A stretch of 64,000 nucleotides of DNA from Nymphaea colorata (GCF_008831285.2 NC_045140.1:23082131-23146130), one strand, 5' to 3'; shown: positions 12,759 through 27,000, numbered from the stretch's first letter. Numbers and translations are program-made. The notes: a model not told the origin generated them from the sequence alone.

Positions 12759-13118
12759 ATGAACGCCAGGAGATCTACGTCTGGCGTCTTCGCGCTTGGC
12801 CGCTCAGGAACCCGACCCGCGGCTTTCAACGGGGAGACGGCCTTCAGAAAGCTGAATCCGAGGACGAAGCGGACGTGCTTGTGCTCCCCGACGACGCATC
12901 CTGGGTCCTTCCGCTGCAGCTTCCACAAGCAGGGGCTCAGACACACGGCGTGGAGGATGGGGAACTCAGCCGTTCGGGTCGACGGGTCGCAGAGCCGGGA
13001 ATTGGTGCGCAGGGCGCTCTCTGCCACGATCCGCCCGTCGTCGCATCAGCTGCGGCGGAAGTGCGCCTTCCAGCCCCGGCCGAGCAGGTTGTCGGTAATG
13101 GTAGCGGCGGGACGGTAA
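12759..13118 (+). CDS. Small CSPTTHPGSFRC-family protein (serine-rich protein-like)
   Basis: Single exon, 119 residues. The centre carries CLCSPTTHPGSFRC (residues 40-53), the hallmark of a plant family annotated as 'serine-rich protein-like'. The C-terminal third (RALSATIRPSSHQLRR, then FQPRPSRLSVM) also matches that family, so this is a full-length member. The biochemical role of the family is not known to me. The Cys/His spacing in the core could suggest metal binding, but that is speculation. There is no signal peptide or membrane segment. The start is the first ATG after a GC-rich leader, with TATA-like tacaaata at 12590. Two shorter relatives lie at 54063-54317 and 57605-57886. Confidence 0.88.
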   Translation: MNARRSTSGVFALGRSGTRPAAFNGETAFRKLNPRTKRTCLCSPTTHPGSFRCSFHKQGLRHTAWRMGNSAVRVDGSQSRELVRRALSATIRPSSHQLRRKCAFQPRPSRLSVMVAAGR

Positions 13119-14980
13119 CTGTAGAAAGCTGGGAGTGGGAAACTCTGCCGGGTATTTTCCGGCGAAGTTTTTCATGTTCCGGTGCGCGGTTGATTTGCTT
13201 CCGATACTGTCCCAACCGTGTCAAGTAATAGTTTTAGCTGTACAAAACAAAACAAAACAAAATTGCCGTTTGGTTTTCCGGAGTCGCGAAGAATCGGACC
13301 GGTTCTTTGGGGAACTGGGTTTTCCATTTTTGCGGCGAATTTGTCGTTTAACGGAGGAGGAATTGCAGGGACCTCGAATCAGAAAAAAGACGAACATATG
13401 TAACCCTGTTCCCTGTTAATCGTTGCTTTGGATTCCTCTGTAAGAATAGTTAATTGCGAAATCCTTTTCCCCTACTTCTTGGGTGGTGGCACGTGTTAAA
13501 TTATTTCTCATCTTACTGCTTATGGTATTGTTCCACTTCCTTCTTGTTCGCAAAACTCAGGCCATGGATTTCATGACTGATGTCGGATATTCGGATCCGC
13601 TTCTCATGCATAATTACTACGGTTCAATACGTAGCGCATCAACATTGCCTTCACATACTTGTTCAATTGCGTGCATGGATTGCCAACACTCAATGTACAT
13701 ACTACTGTGGAACTTTTCTTTAGGAAGTATCTTTTACTCGGGCCTGCTTTTCGTCTATAGTTTTAAAACATGGCCCGCCATTCACAAGTTTCCATATTTT
13801 CGTATGTCTGGACAGTACGGAAAACTTTAATATTTTCATGTGCAAGTGTTAGTGTTCATTTTCCCAACTATATTGGTCATTATTTCCAACATGTTAGTAT
13901 ATTCATATAAAAGATAACATCATTCATGATTTCATGGCTCCCTAGTCCTTACTTTGTTTATCCAGCAGCATGATGTCAGACTAATTTGGACTCTGCTTGA
14001 AGGGTGCGAGTGGGGTTTTCGTTGGATATGCAATCTCATTTCGCATGCTTCCCGGATACGGATCCTCACAATGTGGATTTCACGGTACACGTTCACTTAG
14101 GACTCAAATTATACGGGGACTCTGCCTTGCATCTAATGAAGAGACTGAGAAAGAAAATCCGACTCGCTTGTATTGTCGCGTGCGAGTGACTCGCTTTCAG
14201 TTATTTTTCACTCGACTCAGCAATTTTGTACGACACGAACAATGCCAGACGTTAATGAGTGTGTCCCCAAAGCATGCAAAATGAAGAGAAGTAAATGCGC
14301 GAGAGTATCCTTTTTGTCTCTATTCCCCACATTTTTAACCCTTCACATAGATTCCGTGATTCCAAGCCCCAATAATTTCCGTGCTCCCATTGAATTGGGA
14401 GGTTGAAAGCAACAGCCCAAACACGGGTCCAATCCCATAAATCGGGTCAAAGCCAGAGTCGACCCGTAATTTCGTTGCCTGCCTAGCAATGCCTGCAAGG
14501 TTCAGAGTGACTCATACACGATACCGTGCCATTTTTAGGAGATCATAAAATTGCATGGAAACATAGAATATATGGAAGCTATATGTAAATAAACGAAAAG
14601 TTGAGCTTCTTTCGGTGAATATTTGATCATTGAGGAGGTTGAGACTACAAAGACTCCAGGAACGGACGGAGTGCAGATTCCCCACAAGGCTAGGACCGTC
14701 ACATCGAAAAAGTCAACAACCCCTGGTCGTCGCAAATTCCAAGGAGGGTGCGCACCGCACCGCAACCGAAATAGGAGCAGAGCACGAGTCGGGCATGCAG
14801 GATAAAGGACCAGCACGAATTGCAGAGTGAAATTCCGAACGTACCCCTTACCTTACTGGTTCTCGTCGCCAGTCCACCAACGCCTGAAGGCGGAAGGCTG
14901 CCTCTGCGTCGTCTAGGGAAGATGGAATCGGTCTTCGCGGTCGACTCATTCTCCGAGGGAGACGAAAAGAAATTACGAGA
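13119..14980. other. Intergenic region
   Basis: Contains the presumed 3' end of the GSFRC gene and an (AAAAC) repeat at about 13243-13262. Open frames at 13483-13830 and 13997-14406 look plausible by length but match no family I know, and the sequence around them is AT-rich and non-coding in style. The right end is the downstream side of the minus-strand membrane protein gene. I see nothing else supportable. Confidence 0.45.
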
Positions 14981-15736
14981 TTACCACGACGGCGAGGTGC
15001 AGACGGACTCGGAGGACGAGCAGTCGGAGCACGACGACGAGACCAGAGATTTGTCGGCCAGGTGGACGGAGGAAGCCATTAACGGAAGCTTCATCGGTGT
15101 AAGCGGCGGGGTAATCACGTCCTCTCCTGCTTCTGCAGCAAGCAGAGGAAGTGAATACGGAGGAGATTCGACTCCGTCCAGCTTGGACGGAGAGGAAACC
15201 GGAGTCTCGAAAGGAGTCGTGTCGTTACTGATAGTCACGGACACCTCGTAGATCGGGTTCGAAATGCACACGAAGCCGCCGTCTCCGGACGAGTTCGCTC
15301 GGGCGGGAACTGGAAGAGACGGCGAAGTGCGATCGGCAGCAGCAGTGACGGTCGTGGCGGCCTTCGACGGATGGAGGAGGCCGATGAAATGGAGGTTCGT
15401 CGGAAAGGAACAGGGAGACTCGGGATCTTCCTCCATAAGCGTTTCTTCCTTGATGGAGAAGAGGAATCCGGGGTTCGTGAAGACTCCCGGCGCATAGAGA
15501 CCGTTCGGGAAGAGCTTCGGGACATCTTCCAAAGCCGTCGGCGAACTGGACAACGGAATCTCTGCGCGAGGAGGCGAGTCCGCGGCCGGGACCAGCGGGA
15601 CGGCTGTCGGAGCTGCTGTAGGGAGGCGGAGGCGGGACTTGAGGACGAGCGTGTAGTAGAGCTCTGCAAGGATGAAAAGAAGGAGTAAGGCCAAGAGCAA
15701 GACGAAGCTCAAGACGATCACGACCGCTTCGCCCAT
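14981..15736 (-). CDS. Single-pass membrane protein of unknown function
   Basis: Single exon, 251 residues. The N-terminus is a strong hydrophobic helix (about residues 5-29) followed by a basic patch (KSRLRL), so a short outside or luminal start and a long cytosolic tail are likely. The tail is rich in S, P, T and A. It contains a stretch FPNGLYAPGVFTNPGFLF (residues 76-93) and a SNPIYEV motif (159-165). Intronless plant membrane proteins ending in Ser-rich tails with an NPxYE-like motif are common in angiosperm genomes, but I know no function. The Ser-rich C-terminus (SSSCSDCSSSESV) could be phosphorylated. The frame is GC-rich and uses codons coherently, which argues for a real gene. Confidence 0.75.
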   Translation of the reverse strand: MGEAVVIVLSFVLLLALLLLFILAELYYTLVLKSRLRLPTAAPTAVPLVPAADSPPRAEIPLSSSPTALEDVPKLFPNGLYAPGVFTNPGFLFSIKEETLMEEDPESPCSFPTNLHFIGLLHPSKAATTVTAAADRTSPSLPVPARANSSGDGGFVCISNPIYEVSVTISNDTTPFETPVSSPSKLDGVESPPYSLPLLAAEAGEDVITPPLTPMKLPLMASSVHLADKSLVSSSCSDCSSSESVCTSPSW

Positions 15737-18082
15737 TTTTTCTTCCGCCTGACGCTAAGCAAGCTACGACAACCGGCGGGGCATGGCAGCGGCGGTGGGC
15801 GGGCAGGGCAGAATGGCGGTATTGATGAAGCAGGACCGCAGGAGCATCTTCTAGTCAATCATTAAACTACCCCTCGCGCTCGTCGATCTCTCTCTATGAG
15901 GTAAGGAGATTTTGGTAATTCAGTCAGTTACTGTAGTTCTCCAGTTCGCACCGCTAGCCCTCATTGGCGGGAAAGAGGGCCGTTCCGTTCGTTGTTTGCT
16001 TTGGGCGTGGAGAGTGGGCGACGGATGCGAGACGGTTTCAGTACGTCACGTAAAGGCTGGTGGGCGGGGATGGGGATGGGGATGGGGATGGGTGCAGTTG
16101 GGATTGCGAATCTCAAACAGAAGTTGGTGAGCTTACTTCCGCCGTCTCCGGTGTTCCGTCCACCATTCAGAAGCTTCTAAACACGCGAAGAAGTTCAGAG
16201 AAGTCCCATTTTTTGGATCATAATGCTACTACAAAGATTAGGACTTGTTTCCTTCTTCAAAAGTAGACAAATTATATATAGTAGAGGACGATGGAGAGAA
16301 AAGGACAAGGCAGGAGCTGGGTTATATCATCTGCTCGAGTTCGGATTTCGGAACCGAGTCGATAATCCGAGTTTTGGAGTTGGGCCTATGGTTTTGACCT
16401 GCCGATAAAAGGATCCTTCGGTCGTACTGTTGGGACGTGACGCTAGGAACGGTGTCCTCGAGGGTCTGGGACTCTGGCTCTTGAGCTTTGGCGTACTCAG
16501 GTGGCCTACCGGCGGATGTGGCTACTGCCCTCCGTCGTCTTCAGGCTTTAGAGATTGCCCAAAAGGAAGGGAGGTGAGATTTTCATTTCTTTTTTCTTCT
16601 CACCTTTTTTTCTTTTTTCTTCTCACCTTTTAAGATCATGGGTTAGACAGAAGGAATGATGGTGTCCTTCGAGGCTTAACTGAGGCCTGAAAACCATCAA
16701 AAGGATGGGAATCATCATCATCGGTTCCGGAGGAACAAAAATTAGCCGCAAAAAAAGGTGAAATTGATACTTGTGATAAACAGACTAGAAAGGGTAGGGA
16801 ATTTTCTCTACACAGACGCGTTTTATCTTTTTTATGATATATATTTTTTTAATATGCCAACAAGAGCTCCATCCACCTGCCTGACGGATCGGACTTAAGA
16901 AGTCTTAAATAAAAACGGTTAAAGCTTAATAATTATTAGTACATTTATTGGAAATTGGTGGGATCGGCCGAACGTTAATTGTACTTCTAAGAAGCATTGA
17001 TTAAGGAATTTCTAAATCAGACACTGTAACATGTTTTGTTTCTTCTAAATTACGGCAAAATGTGGGGAAAAGGTCTTCTCAAGAAGAAGGAATGAATTCT
17101 TCCTCATGGAAATAAAGAAAAGTTATCCAATCACTTGTTTTGAAAAAAAAAAATCACCCAGAAAAGCTATCCAATAACTTGTTTCGAAAAAATCACCCCA
17201 GGTATTTAATACTTCCATATTTTTGTCCTCAGATATAAGTATTTGGAAAGCCTATTGAGCCCACTTACAGGTTATTTATAAACACCCCTTCAACACAAAA
17301 CTGATTTTGGGGACTATTTATAAAACACTCCTTCAACAAAACTACTTTTGGGGACATCGAAACTGCCCACATGCGCAATCCAACCTTTTAGCTAGGGCAC
17401 ACATTCCTGAGAATTTATTTCTCCTTAATAACACGTTCCTCGGAAGCAAGAATTCGTAAGCACTCACTTGGCACACCCTACGAAGATCTCTTCATCAAAC
17501 GTGGGCTTCACTTTACCTGCAGTCACGACTGCAACGGCAAAAGTGAAAGCACCAGCATGTAAGGGTGGCGTCCAGGTATACCTTGCCTCATTGCTTCAAC
17601 CTGACATTCCTTCCTGTTTTAGGATCACCATGACCGTTTTATTTTTACCATCTGTGGCCCGTTCTCTGCGCCCTGAAACCACGTGCTTCCCATAAAGCCG
17701 CAACGACTCTACCGTTCCTTCACTACTCACACCACTGTACATTTAGAACCTAATGAACCTCAAACTTACCATGAAAAATCATTTTTTCTAGCAAGCATTT
17801 ATACAAATATTTTCCGATAAATAGAATATATGACTAGTTGAAACAAATTACAGCAGGTGACAGGAAACAGGAATAAAAACAAAGAAAAAAAAATATACCC
17901 ATTCCTCGGAATTTTTTGCTGATAATAATTCTAACAAAAGGAAGGATCCGGACTGCCACTCTGCCAACAGGACAAATAATAAGACCGTTTTATGAACATA
18001 TAAACATGATCAGCGATGCTCATCTGCATAGAGGACTTGAAGGAAGAACGCCCTCTTCTATAGAACAAATTGTACAAGATCT
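15737..18082. other. Intergenic region
   Basis: Upstream region of the membrane protein gene and downstream region of the NRG2-like gene. It includes a G-rich hexanucleotide array at 16062-16092. Remaining sequence is AT-rich with short T- and A-runs, and a near-direct repeat around 17105-17215 (ttatccaatcacttgttttgaaaa versus ctatccaataacttgtttcgaaaa). No gene seen. Confidence 0.5.
16062..16092 (+). repeat. (GGGGAT)n hexanucleotide array, G-quadruplex candidate
   Basis: Five consecutive G4 or G3 blocks spaced by one or two bases (gggcggggat, then three more ggggat units) meet the usual G3+N1-7 pattern for a quadruplex several times over. It lies about 330 bases upstream of the ATG of the minus-strand membrane protein gene. 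Confidence 0.75.
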
Positions 18083-20011
18083 TCAGGTCAGTTTCTGTGT
18101 ATGCTGGGCCCTTTGACGGATCTTAGCATATGCGACAGCACAAGAGCGGGCGTATTCAACCATGGCAGTTAAGAGACCAGGCAAACCAGTCTTCAGACTG
18201 CCTAATGACTTCTCCCTCGTTTGCTTGCAGAGCTTCTCATACTTTTCGGCCTCTTCGTCCCACCTCATCTTGCTGGCTTCGACGACGCTTTTCTTCTCTG
18301 TTATAACAACATCATTCTCATCACCTCCCTCAGCTCTGTCAGGGTCGATGTCCTCTGGCCCCTTCTTCTGTTTATATTTCTGCAGCCAATCTTGAAAATT
18401 CTGAACCTTTCTCTCATGATCTTTCTTGGCATCCTCCAGCCTCTGCTTCTGAGAGAGCTCCCCTTTTTGCTGCATAAAAATAGCATCTACAACAGCGGCA
18501 AAGCCTGTTATGGCATTCTTGGCTACCTCCTCTGACAGCTGCTCAAGTTCCTCATTCCAAGCTATTAATAGGATCTTAATGGGCGGATCAACAACTCTTG
18601 GTGGTGAGGAAACTTTCTCCTTTAGGCTGCTTTCTGTGGGAACTAAGCTAAGTCGTATCCAATGATTCAGTGCACGTACATACTCCTTCTGATTTTTCAC
18701 CAGTTCCTCAAATTCCTTTCCCCACTCACTTGCCACCCTGCACAACTGTTCCGTGCGCTTGTGGTGAGATTCACTTGTTTCTTTGCAGGAATTTGAGATA
18801 TCCAGGTGCTTGAGATCGCCAGAAATCCTAAGTTGATTATTATGACTGACACGCATATTCTCCCACATTTCAGCCATCCTGATACGAAACAAGCAGGTGG
18901 ACATAACTTAGAACTTGAGAATATGGTTCCTTACCAAAATTGGTTCAAAAGTTTTACTCAGTAACTCATCATTTCGTCTATGGAACAAGGATAAGAGGAA
19001 CAGCAAACTAAGACAATTAGTGGATTGGTGGATCACAACCCTGATTTTAATATGCGACTAGCTAAAACAGGAAGTTGTCCATTCTTACACTGACAGCAAC
19101 ACAGCACGTAGCTTTTCTTTTACTGATAGAAACAACTTAGTTACTTGGAGCATTATGTTTGTATGTTCCTACAGCCTGAAAAAGAAACTGATGCAATCAT
19201 GCAACGATTGCCCAGCAAAAATTGGGAGATAACACAGTTCCTCAAAAGACTCCCACGTGCTGTAAAGCAAGCTTAGTTTCTCAGAGGGACTCCAACATGA
19301 TAAAAATAATATCTTAAAACTTAAAAACCCTAACCAATCATACAATGTACCAGCAAAAGCAAATCCATATGACTGCAGGAAGAGTTTAGTGCAAATCAAC
19401 CTTCAATCACTAGATCATTACTTCATGGGCCCAAGAACCACAGTTCACAGACGTGGCCCACTCCTAAATTCCTACTACCTGTTTGAGCAAATCAAGCTTA
19501 ACGAAGAAGTAAATTGTACAAGAGAATTGAAGAAGGCAAAAGGAAAGGACATCCACAGAGAAATGGATAGACAGGAAGAGTGCAAGTATATTTACAGTTC
19601 ATAAAGATAATTATCATAATTTCACAGGAGAAGCATGGTTAATTGCAAAACAGAAAATTTCCTTTCTGGGATTCCACTAATGATTTGATTCTTACCCACT
19701 AACAAGCTCCACAAGTTTCTGGTATAGTTGTTCATCACGCAATCGACAAATCTCTGAGACAGTGGAATCCATGGACTGCATATCAACAATATATCTGGTG
19801 TGCAGATGACTTACTGCAGCCTTAGCTCTTTCAAGTGTTTCAGGACCAACACCACGTTTCTTTTGCTTATTTAGCATCGCCACCTTCTTTTGATACTCAA
19901 TTTTCATGCTCTCACCAGCCTGAAGACCATCGATTGTAAAGGATTTAGAAGAATCACTAACCTAATGAGATTCAAGAAGCCTTTTTGGAAGGATAAATAA
20001 AGGAGATGCTT

Positions 20012-20060
<49 letters not shown>

Positions 20061-20983
20061 AAGCAAAGGTGTTATCTATACGCTGTTTATACTTTATAGT
20101 ATATAATGAACAGCAAGAGCAAAAGGCAACTTATGCACCATTACATATGTAGAGTGCTATGTATATATGTATATATGCATGCATAAAACTGGTTGTATGC
20201 CCTTATTTTGAGTTCTTTTCTACTTGCCATTTATTTTCAATGGGCACACACACGTATAGAAAGAGTGCTTCCACTATTTGGCTGTAACCATTCTACCCAT
20301 TTTCAGTTTGCAAATCCAGCAGTACGGAAGGATGCGCCCCCAACCCAAAACCCTCCGCCCCTTTTTCTTTCCCTCCTGCCGCCCAACATGAACCAAAATA
20401 TTAACGGTCTTAGGTTCATCAGATCATAAGATCAAATCTAGTCAATGGAAAACATGATTTTCTAATCCACCATCTTTTTTGACATTCTGGATCCCTCCTA
20501 TGCGGTTAGATTTTTATAAGAACACTTAAAAGAGCTGAACAACCTGCTGGATAGTCTACATTTGACACCAAACTGAAGATTTATGTGCACACACACATTA
20601 TATATATTTCCCCAAGTTGTGATGCACTCTTGTGTGCCTTAGGCTACATAACAATTTTTGTACTTAATCTCATGATACGGACAGGGTCAACATAATCTTC
20701 ATTGTAAATCATGCTTTGGATCATGTTGTTTGGAAAACATCATGCTTCTTTCACCCATCAATTTTTGATGCATTATGAGGCGCTGATTTTTTTTATGCCC
20801 TTCATTTTCCTTTTACACCTTAAAATAAATTATTTAAATCACATCTATCAGAGGATTTAGTTTTGCTAAGTAAGCTTTTAGACCACATTTATCCAACTTC
20901 TTGGCCATTTGATCACTTGATCAAATGGTTTTAAAGCAAGGAACACTGTGGGGTCTGGAATACATAAAACTTGATGCACACCA

Positions 20984-21071
<88 letters not shown>

Positions 21072-24000
21072 TAGTCACAAATAATGTCTTGGAGTTTTAA
21101 ACGGCGAGGTTTATCTCGGGTATAATACGGCGAGGTTTTTCTCGGCAAGCTTGAAAAAAACAGGAAAAATACAGTAAAATTTTAAAAATCTTAAAAAACT
21201 AAAAATAAGGGGAAAATAAAATAAGTTAGAAAATAATAACACAAACTTAAAAAAAATAAGCAGATTTGCAACAAATAAAAAATTAAAAATGAAAAAAAAA
21301 ATGTTTGGCACTAAAAAACTGAAAAAAAAGTAAAAAAAAAAGTATTTTCTTCGTTTTTAACATTTAAAAAAAACATTTTTTTAAGTTTTAAATGGTCATT
21401 TAATTTACCGTTTTTTTCGCATTTTTTCGAAAAAAATGCACTTTCTGTGACTTTATATATATATATATATATAGATATACACACACACACATGTATGTGT
21501 GTGTGAGAATGTGTGCATGTGCATCTCTATAATGTTACCGATGATCAAACATGATATAAACCTACTAAAAAAAAAGTACGTATTAAACTAGAAACTAACA
21601 ATGGGTGGGTTTAGAAATGATACTTCTATTCCTTCACAATGACCAAAAGCTCACTGGATTATAGGATTGACAAAATCAGTGGATTCTTTCTATACAGCAA
21701 AGGAAAGATGTCCAAAATTATCAACCCTCCTACGCTCCACCCTCACCACAAACCTATTACCTATGGACACACCTTTTCTTGTTATGTTGATGTTTCTGTT
21801 TTTTTATTGGATGAATTCTTCACCCTCATTCTTATTTTCTAAATCAACATGTACTATGCAAGTCTTTTACCTTTTTGAAGTTCCCACCTAGGCCTAATAT
21901 CTAAGCGCCAAATTTTCAGGGACTAGAGCTTTGGCAACAAGAGCACTTTTTGTTACTCAGTTTAAATGTAAGTTTTGGAGAGATGATCAGCCATGAACAC
22001 CAAGTAGAGGCAAACCACATTAATTTTGTTGGTGGAAATCTCTAAGCTGGTCAGAGAAAATGTTGTTGCAAGAACAGGTGAATCTCAAGACAAGATTTAA
22101 AAAAGAGACTTCAGAAGTTTTTCTCCATCTAGAAAATATGCCAATCTTTCAAGTCTCAATATAGCATAGTAAATAAACAAGGCAAGGGTCATACTTTGAC
22201 TTTCCTCCTTCCTTTTCTGGAAGTTACAGGCTTACAAATAAGGCAGGAGGAGGATCATTCAACATCCTTCAATAAGTTTGCTACTTGGGTTCTAATTGAT
22301 GCAATCAATTATCCTGCCTTAGAAAGTAAAACCAGAAATGGCGGTCTGTTTTTCTTAAAATTAACCCCAAAAATAGTGCAATACCAGCAGCTTAAAAACT
22401 ATCTCAGGGAATAGGTGCAACAAAATCACAAGGACAGGTAGAAAGAAAACAGCTCATAAACAAGTCCGTATTTTACCTTCACTTCATCATAAAGTTTCTT
22501 TTCCCATGCAAGTAACTTATCAAGTACAGTTGCATGAGTTTCAGCCTCTTCTGCATTAAAGTCATCCTTTCCATCATCAGGGTTCTGTATCCCTTTAATT
22601 GATCGATTCCATGTGATAACACGCATAACTCTTGCAGAATGATCAATATGTCCTGAATCAGACATGATGCATGTCATTACATTGAAAAAACACATTTCAA
22701 GAAGATAAGGTTTCCCTACGTGTCAAGAATGTGCAGGAAAGGAAAACAAGGTTTTGACTTTATCACTGAGAAATAACAACACTATCTATAGACGTCTAGC
22801 ACATTTAACACTTCAGGAAATTGCAAAAATATTCTTTTACTGCTATCTCTTCTTTTATTGCTATTTTCTTGCACAATAGAAACTGCAAAATACGAAAAAC
22901 ATCCTTAGGCAAAAAGATGATTAATTAGTGAACCAAATATAACAGTGAGGGAAATAATCTGCATGACAAAATATCAGCTTCAGATGACAGCCATAAGCCA
23001 TCCATGTAGGAACTAATATTTACAATCCACATTGAGGAGCTCGTAAGTTAAATGTATGCCCTAAAGAATATTAAGTTTCCCACTTTGTGTAGTCAAGTGC
23101 TGGACTCTGCAAAGAGACCTGATAATAAAAATGCTGGTGTATTTCTAGCCAAGTAGCCACTGAACAAGACCCAAAGTATTTTAGGAGAAATAAGATAAAC
23201 ATATGACAATATCACTAAAACAATGAGTAGTCAATATGAAATTGAACATCATGTACAACAAATATGTAAAGGATCTTTATGGGAGTATGGCAAGATTTAT
23301 GCCCTTAAAGAGTAGTCAATAGATAATGCTAGTTGCCAGTTGATGGTGACTTGGACTCAAAGGTGCTCAACTACAGTGTAGTGTACAGCATACAATGTAC
23401 ATTCTAGGTGCTAGCCTGTATATAACCAAACCATTCACCAAGTTATCAGTCACACTTCTAATGTTCACACCAGCACAGTTCATAAGTATTTTTATTTATG
23501 AGTTGCAAGAATAATGAGAATAATATTGCTTTTGTAACTCATCTAGCCAATGTTAGGAAACATCTATATTTCGAAAATGAACACCATTCTACGGACAACA
23601 ATAACCTTACCAGATATTTCACATGTTCCAAATATGTGCACAAAGATGACATGTCACAAGAATTATGGTGACACTTAAAATACTTAAATCTATGCATGTC
23701 TATTTCTTTGGCAAAAATGATTTGAGGAATTGAGGTGTGAAAGTGAAACCAATTAGGTCATAACTCATAACACTTTGTAATCACTATACATTTTCAATCT
23801 TCTAACACTTGTAAAATTTTCCCATCAAAATCCATATGTTCGAAAAAATTATGAGAACCTAGTTAAGAAATTGCCAAAGACAACATTGCCGACTAAATAA
23901 CTTACTCCAACTCTTACATATTAATCATTTTGAGTTCTAGACTTCTAGTTAATATCATTAATACCCTTACAAACTCCTCGTTCATTTAACCAGAAGATGA

Positions 24001-27000
24001 TGCCCATTCTGACACCATATTTCTCCATAAGGGACTCTTATCATAGATCTAGATCAAGCTATAAGCGCAACAACTTAGCTGCATTCATGAAAATGCTTAT
24101 TTTATTCACCTCCCATCACAAGTTCAGCCATCTCTTGATAGGTCATAAAAATGACTTCCAGAGCACAAAACAGCTAATATTTACTTTGCTAAATTTTTAG
24201 TTACACTGTTCTCATTCAAGCATGAACATAACAAAATATCGTTCATAGGTATAGATATTCTAATTTTTCAGCATAATGCAGCATTAAGTAGTATGAGTCA
24301 TATTCTACAAGCAGAAAAGTTCAATAGCCCCTCTAGTTGTATAGGCCCCACATTGCAGCCACAAGATCACTAATCCAAGATCAAGACTCAAGTTTAATTG
24401 TAAAATTAAGCATTGATAGGAACCTACTTGTAATTCGAAATTTCCACTAATTACAAGCCCCTTCTTGTGGTTCTAGTTCAACATAGCTCAGTATCACACA
24501 GACTGAATGACAGTATCAACATAGCTACGTTGAACTAGATCCACCTGGACTGAATGACAGTATCAACATAGCTCAGTTGCTTAACAATATGTGGAGCAAC
24601 TTGCACGTTGTGGTCATGTACTAGATCCATGGAAAATGAAAACATGATTCATTGCTAGATAAAATCAGTTCATGCTATCTAAGGAAGCCAACACAGTACC
24701 ATCCATAAGAAACATGATGAGTTGTTAAGATCATCCTTATCTAATAGAAAAGGAAGACCAAGCAAAGATCAAGATAAGGAAGGAGAAGATGACAAAAGGA
24801 AGCAACAATCCATCATCAACACAAGTGAAGGAAAGACACCCGATTTCAGATTTGTCTAACTATAGTTCCCCTAAAGCAAGATAAACAGATTACTTTCCCT
24901 TTCTAATTTAACTTGAGCATTCTAAATAAAACTTCCAAATGCAGATTGCAAGGTGTGGGAGAGATTTGCGATGTACAGTAATTCCTGAACCACATTAAAT
25001 GTCTAAGTTTGTTTTCCTTAAACTTCTTCATAAGGTATCACAACGCTTTGATTCTGTTTGACAATCAGTAATATGAGTTCCCTGTGGATCTTGCTGCTAT
25101 TTGCTCAAGGAACCTTGCAAGATGTTCATGGCTGACCCAAGCTCCAAGTTGTCAAGCATGACAGGATCGAGTTCCTCCACTGGCACAACTAAACGGCGAA
25201 TTTCTCTCCTTCAACCCCACTCAAAAGCTTATAATACTTTTCGAATGTGAAATTAAAGGCAGATAATTATCTGCTGAGGGACACACAATTTACTCCCTTG
25301 CTTCTCTCTTATGATCTCTATGGTAATTCAGAGCAATATAGCAGCAATGCCGTTGCCCACTTGAAATATGGTACCAGTGTTAATGATGAACCCAACTGTG
25401 TCCACCCCAGTTTTTATCTTCAGCTGATGGAGAATCACCATCTGTGAACCAGAAATATATCTCTTAGATTAGGCAAGATCAGCTCTTATTGAGTCGGGCT
25501 ATTTCGTGGTTTGGAAATTCTTATACTGCTAGCTCTAGTTCCAAAGTCTCAAGAAAGGGGCTCAGTTGGTCGATGAGTATTTCCAGAAAGCCCGAATGCT
25601 TGGTTGATCAGATCTCTGTAGCATGTAACTATCTAAGCTAACACATGATGATAACATGATTATGCTATCTTAAGAGGCCTACCTCCTGAATACTGACCTT
25701 TTAAATGATGATGACATGATTATGCTATCCTAAGAGGCCTACCTCATACTGACCTTTTAAAACTTCAATTGCAACTCAAATATCAGCAATCACCTTGACT
25801 AAGTTGCATAGCTTACTTTTGATTTAAGAGTCTCAAGTCTCTCAACTGAGAAACCAATAAAGAGTCTAAGACCTTATCCCATGCTTTTCTTTTTACTCAA
25901 GCACAGTCTTATGATAGGTTGATAACAAAGCCAGCAATTTGAATCACAATCAAAGTCGAGGTGGAAGTGGAAGTGGAGATTATCGTGATAGAGGTGCTGG
26001 ACATAGAGTAGGTGGCAGAATTATTTCTCAGTACTACAACAAACATGGCCATGTTGTGAAAAACTGCTTTTGAATAACTCAAAGGAGCAATTAATCAATA
26101 GACACCTCACTGACTCACTCATCTAGAGAAAGTTCTAATATGCCACAAGACTTTCATGCACCAGCACATTCAATTGAAGATTCAAACTGGTTTCTTGATT
26201 CCAGATGACTCATTGCATCACCAATGATCTCATCTAATCAATAATGTTGGTTTTTCTCTTCTTGAAATTTTAGATTCTCGTTTCAAGCTCTCCAATGTCC
26301 TATGTTTGCCACACATGATACATAAGTTGTTTTCAGTTCATAGTGACAATAACGTTTTCTTTGAATATCACTCAAACTGTAATGTAATAAGGACAAGTGC
26401 ACAGGGAAGGGGTTAGTGCAGGGAACCACTGAAAACGTTGTCTACAAACCGGAGAGGATACAAAATAAGGATTTGAGGAACAAGAATAAATCGGCTACGG
26501 TTGGTGAACATGAAAATGTGCAATGCAACTGTGAATCGGTGGCTTCAAAGGCTCGGGCACCCTGCAACATACATAGTCCAAAGGGTCGTGAAGAAATTTG
26601 AACTTCCTGTTTCTAACTTTCTAGTAGTCAACTTTGCCATGATTCTTAATATCAGCCGAATCTTAGCTCAAGAGAAACTTTATTTTCCTGAAAAAGCACG
26701 TAAACTCTTCCTTCATTTAGAAAAGATTATGAAGGTGGGGAAATCACGAGCTCTAGCCCAAGAATGGTTACGGAATGGTCATGGTATCTAAACAATTCCA
26801 TATTCACAAAATCAACGGGAAAACTCCTGATTTGGTATGAAACAGAAGGAAGTAAATCATGGGGGAGAAAGAAAACCACCTCGATTATCCGCGAAGTTGG
26901 AGTGGTAGTGCAGTCGATTAGCCTCAAGCATCTTCCTGACCACATCCCCGCTCTCATAGGCCAAGAGAAACTGATCATCCAACTCCTTCAAGATCAGGAC

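Noticed and set aside
12306-12762. Frames of 115-126 codons on both strands in the GC-rich region before the 12759 gene
   Set aside because: Proline/Gly/Arg-rich by base composition; the region holds promoter-like palindromes and a TATA-like box instead.
13483-14406. Frames of 77-115 codons as a possible gene after the first GSFRC gene
   Set aside because: No recognisable domain, inconsistent codon style and no splice pattern joining them.
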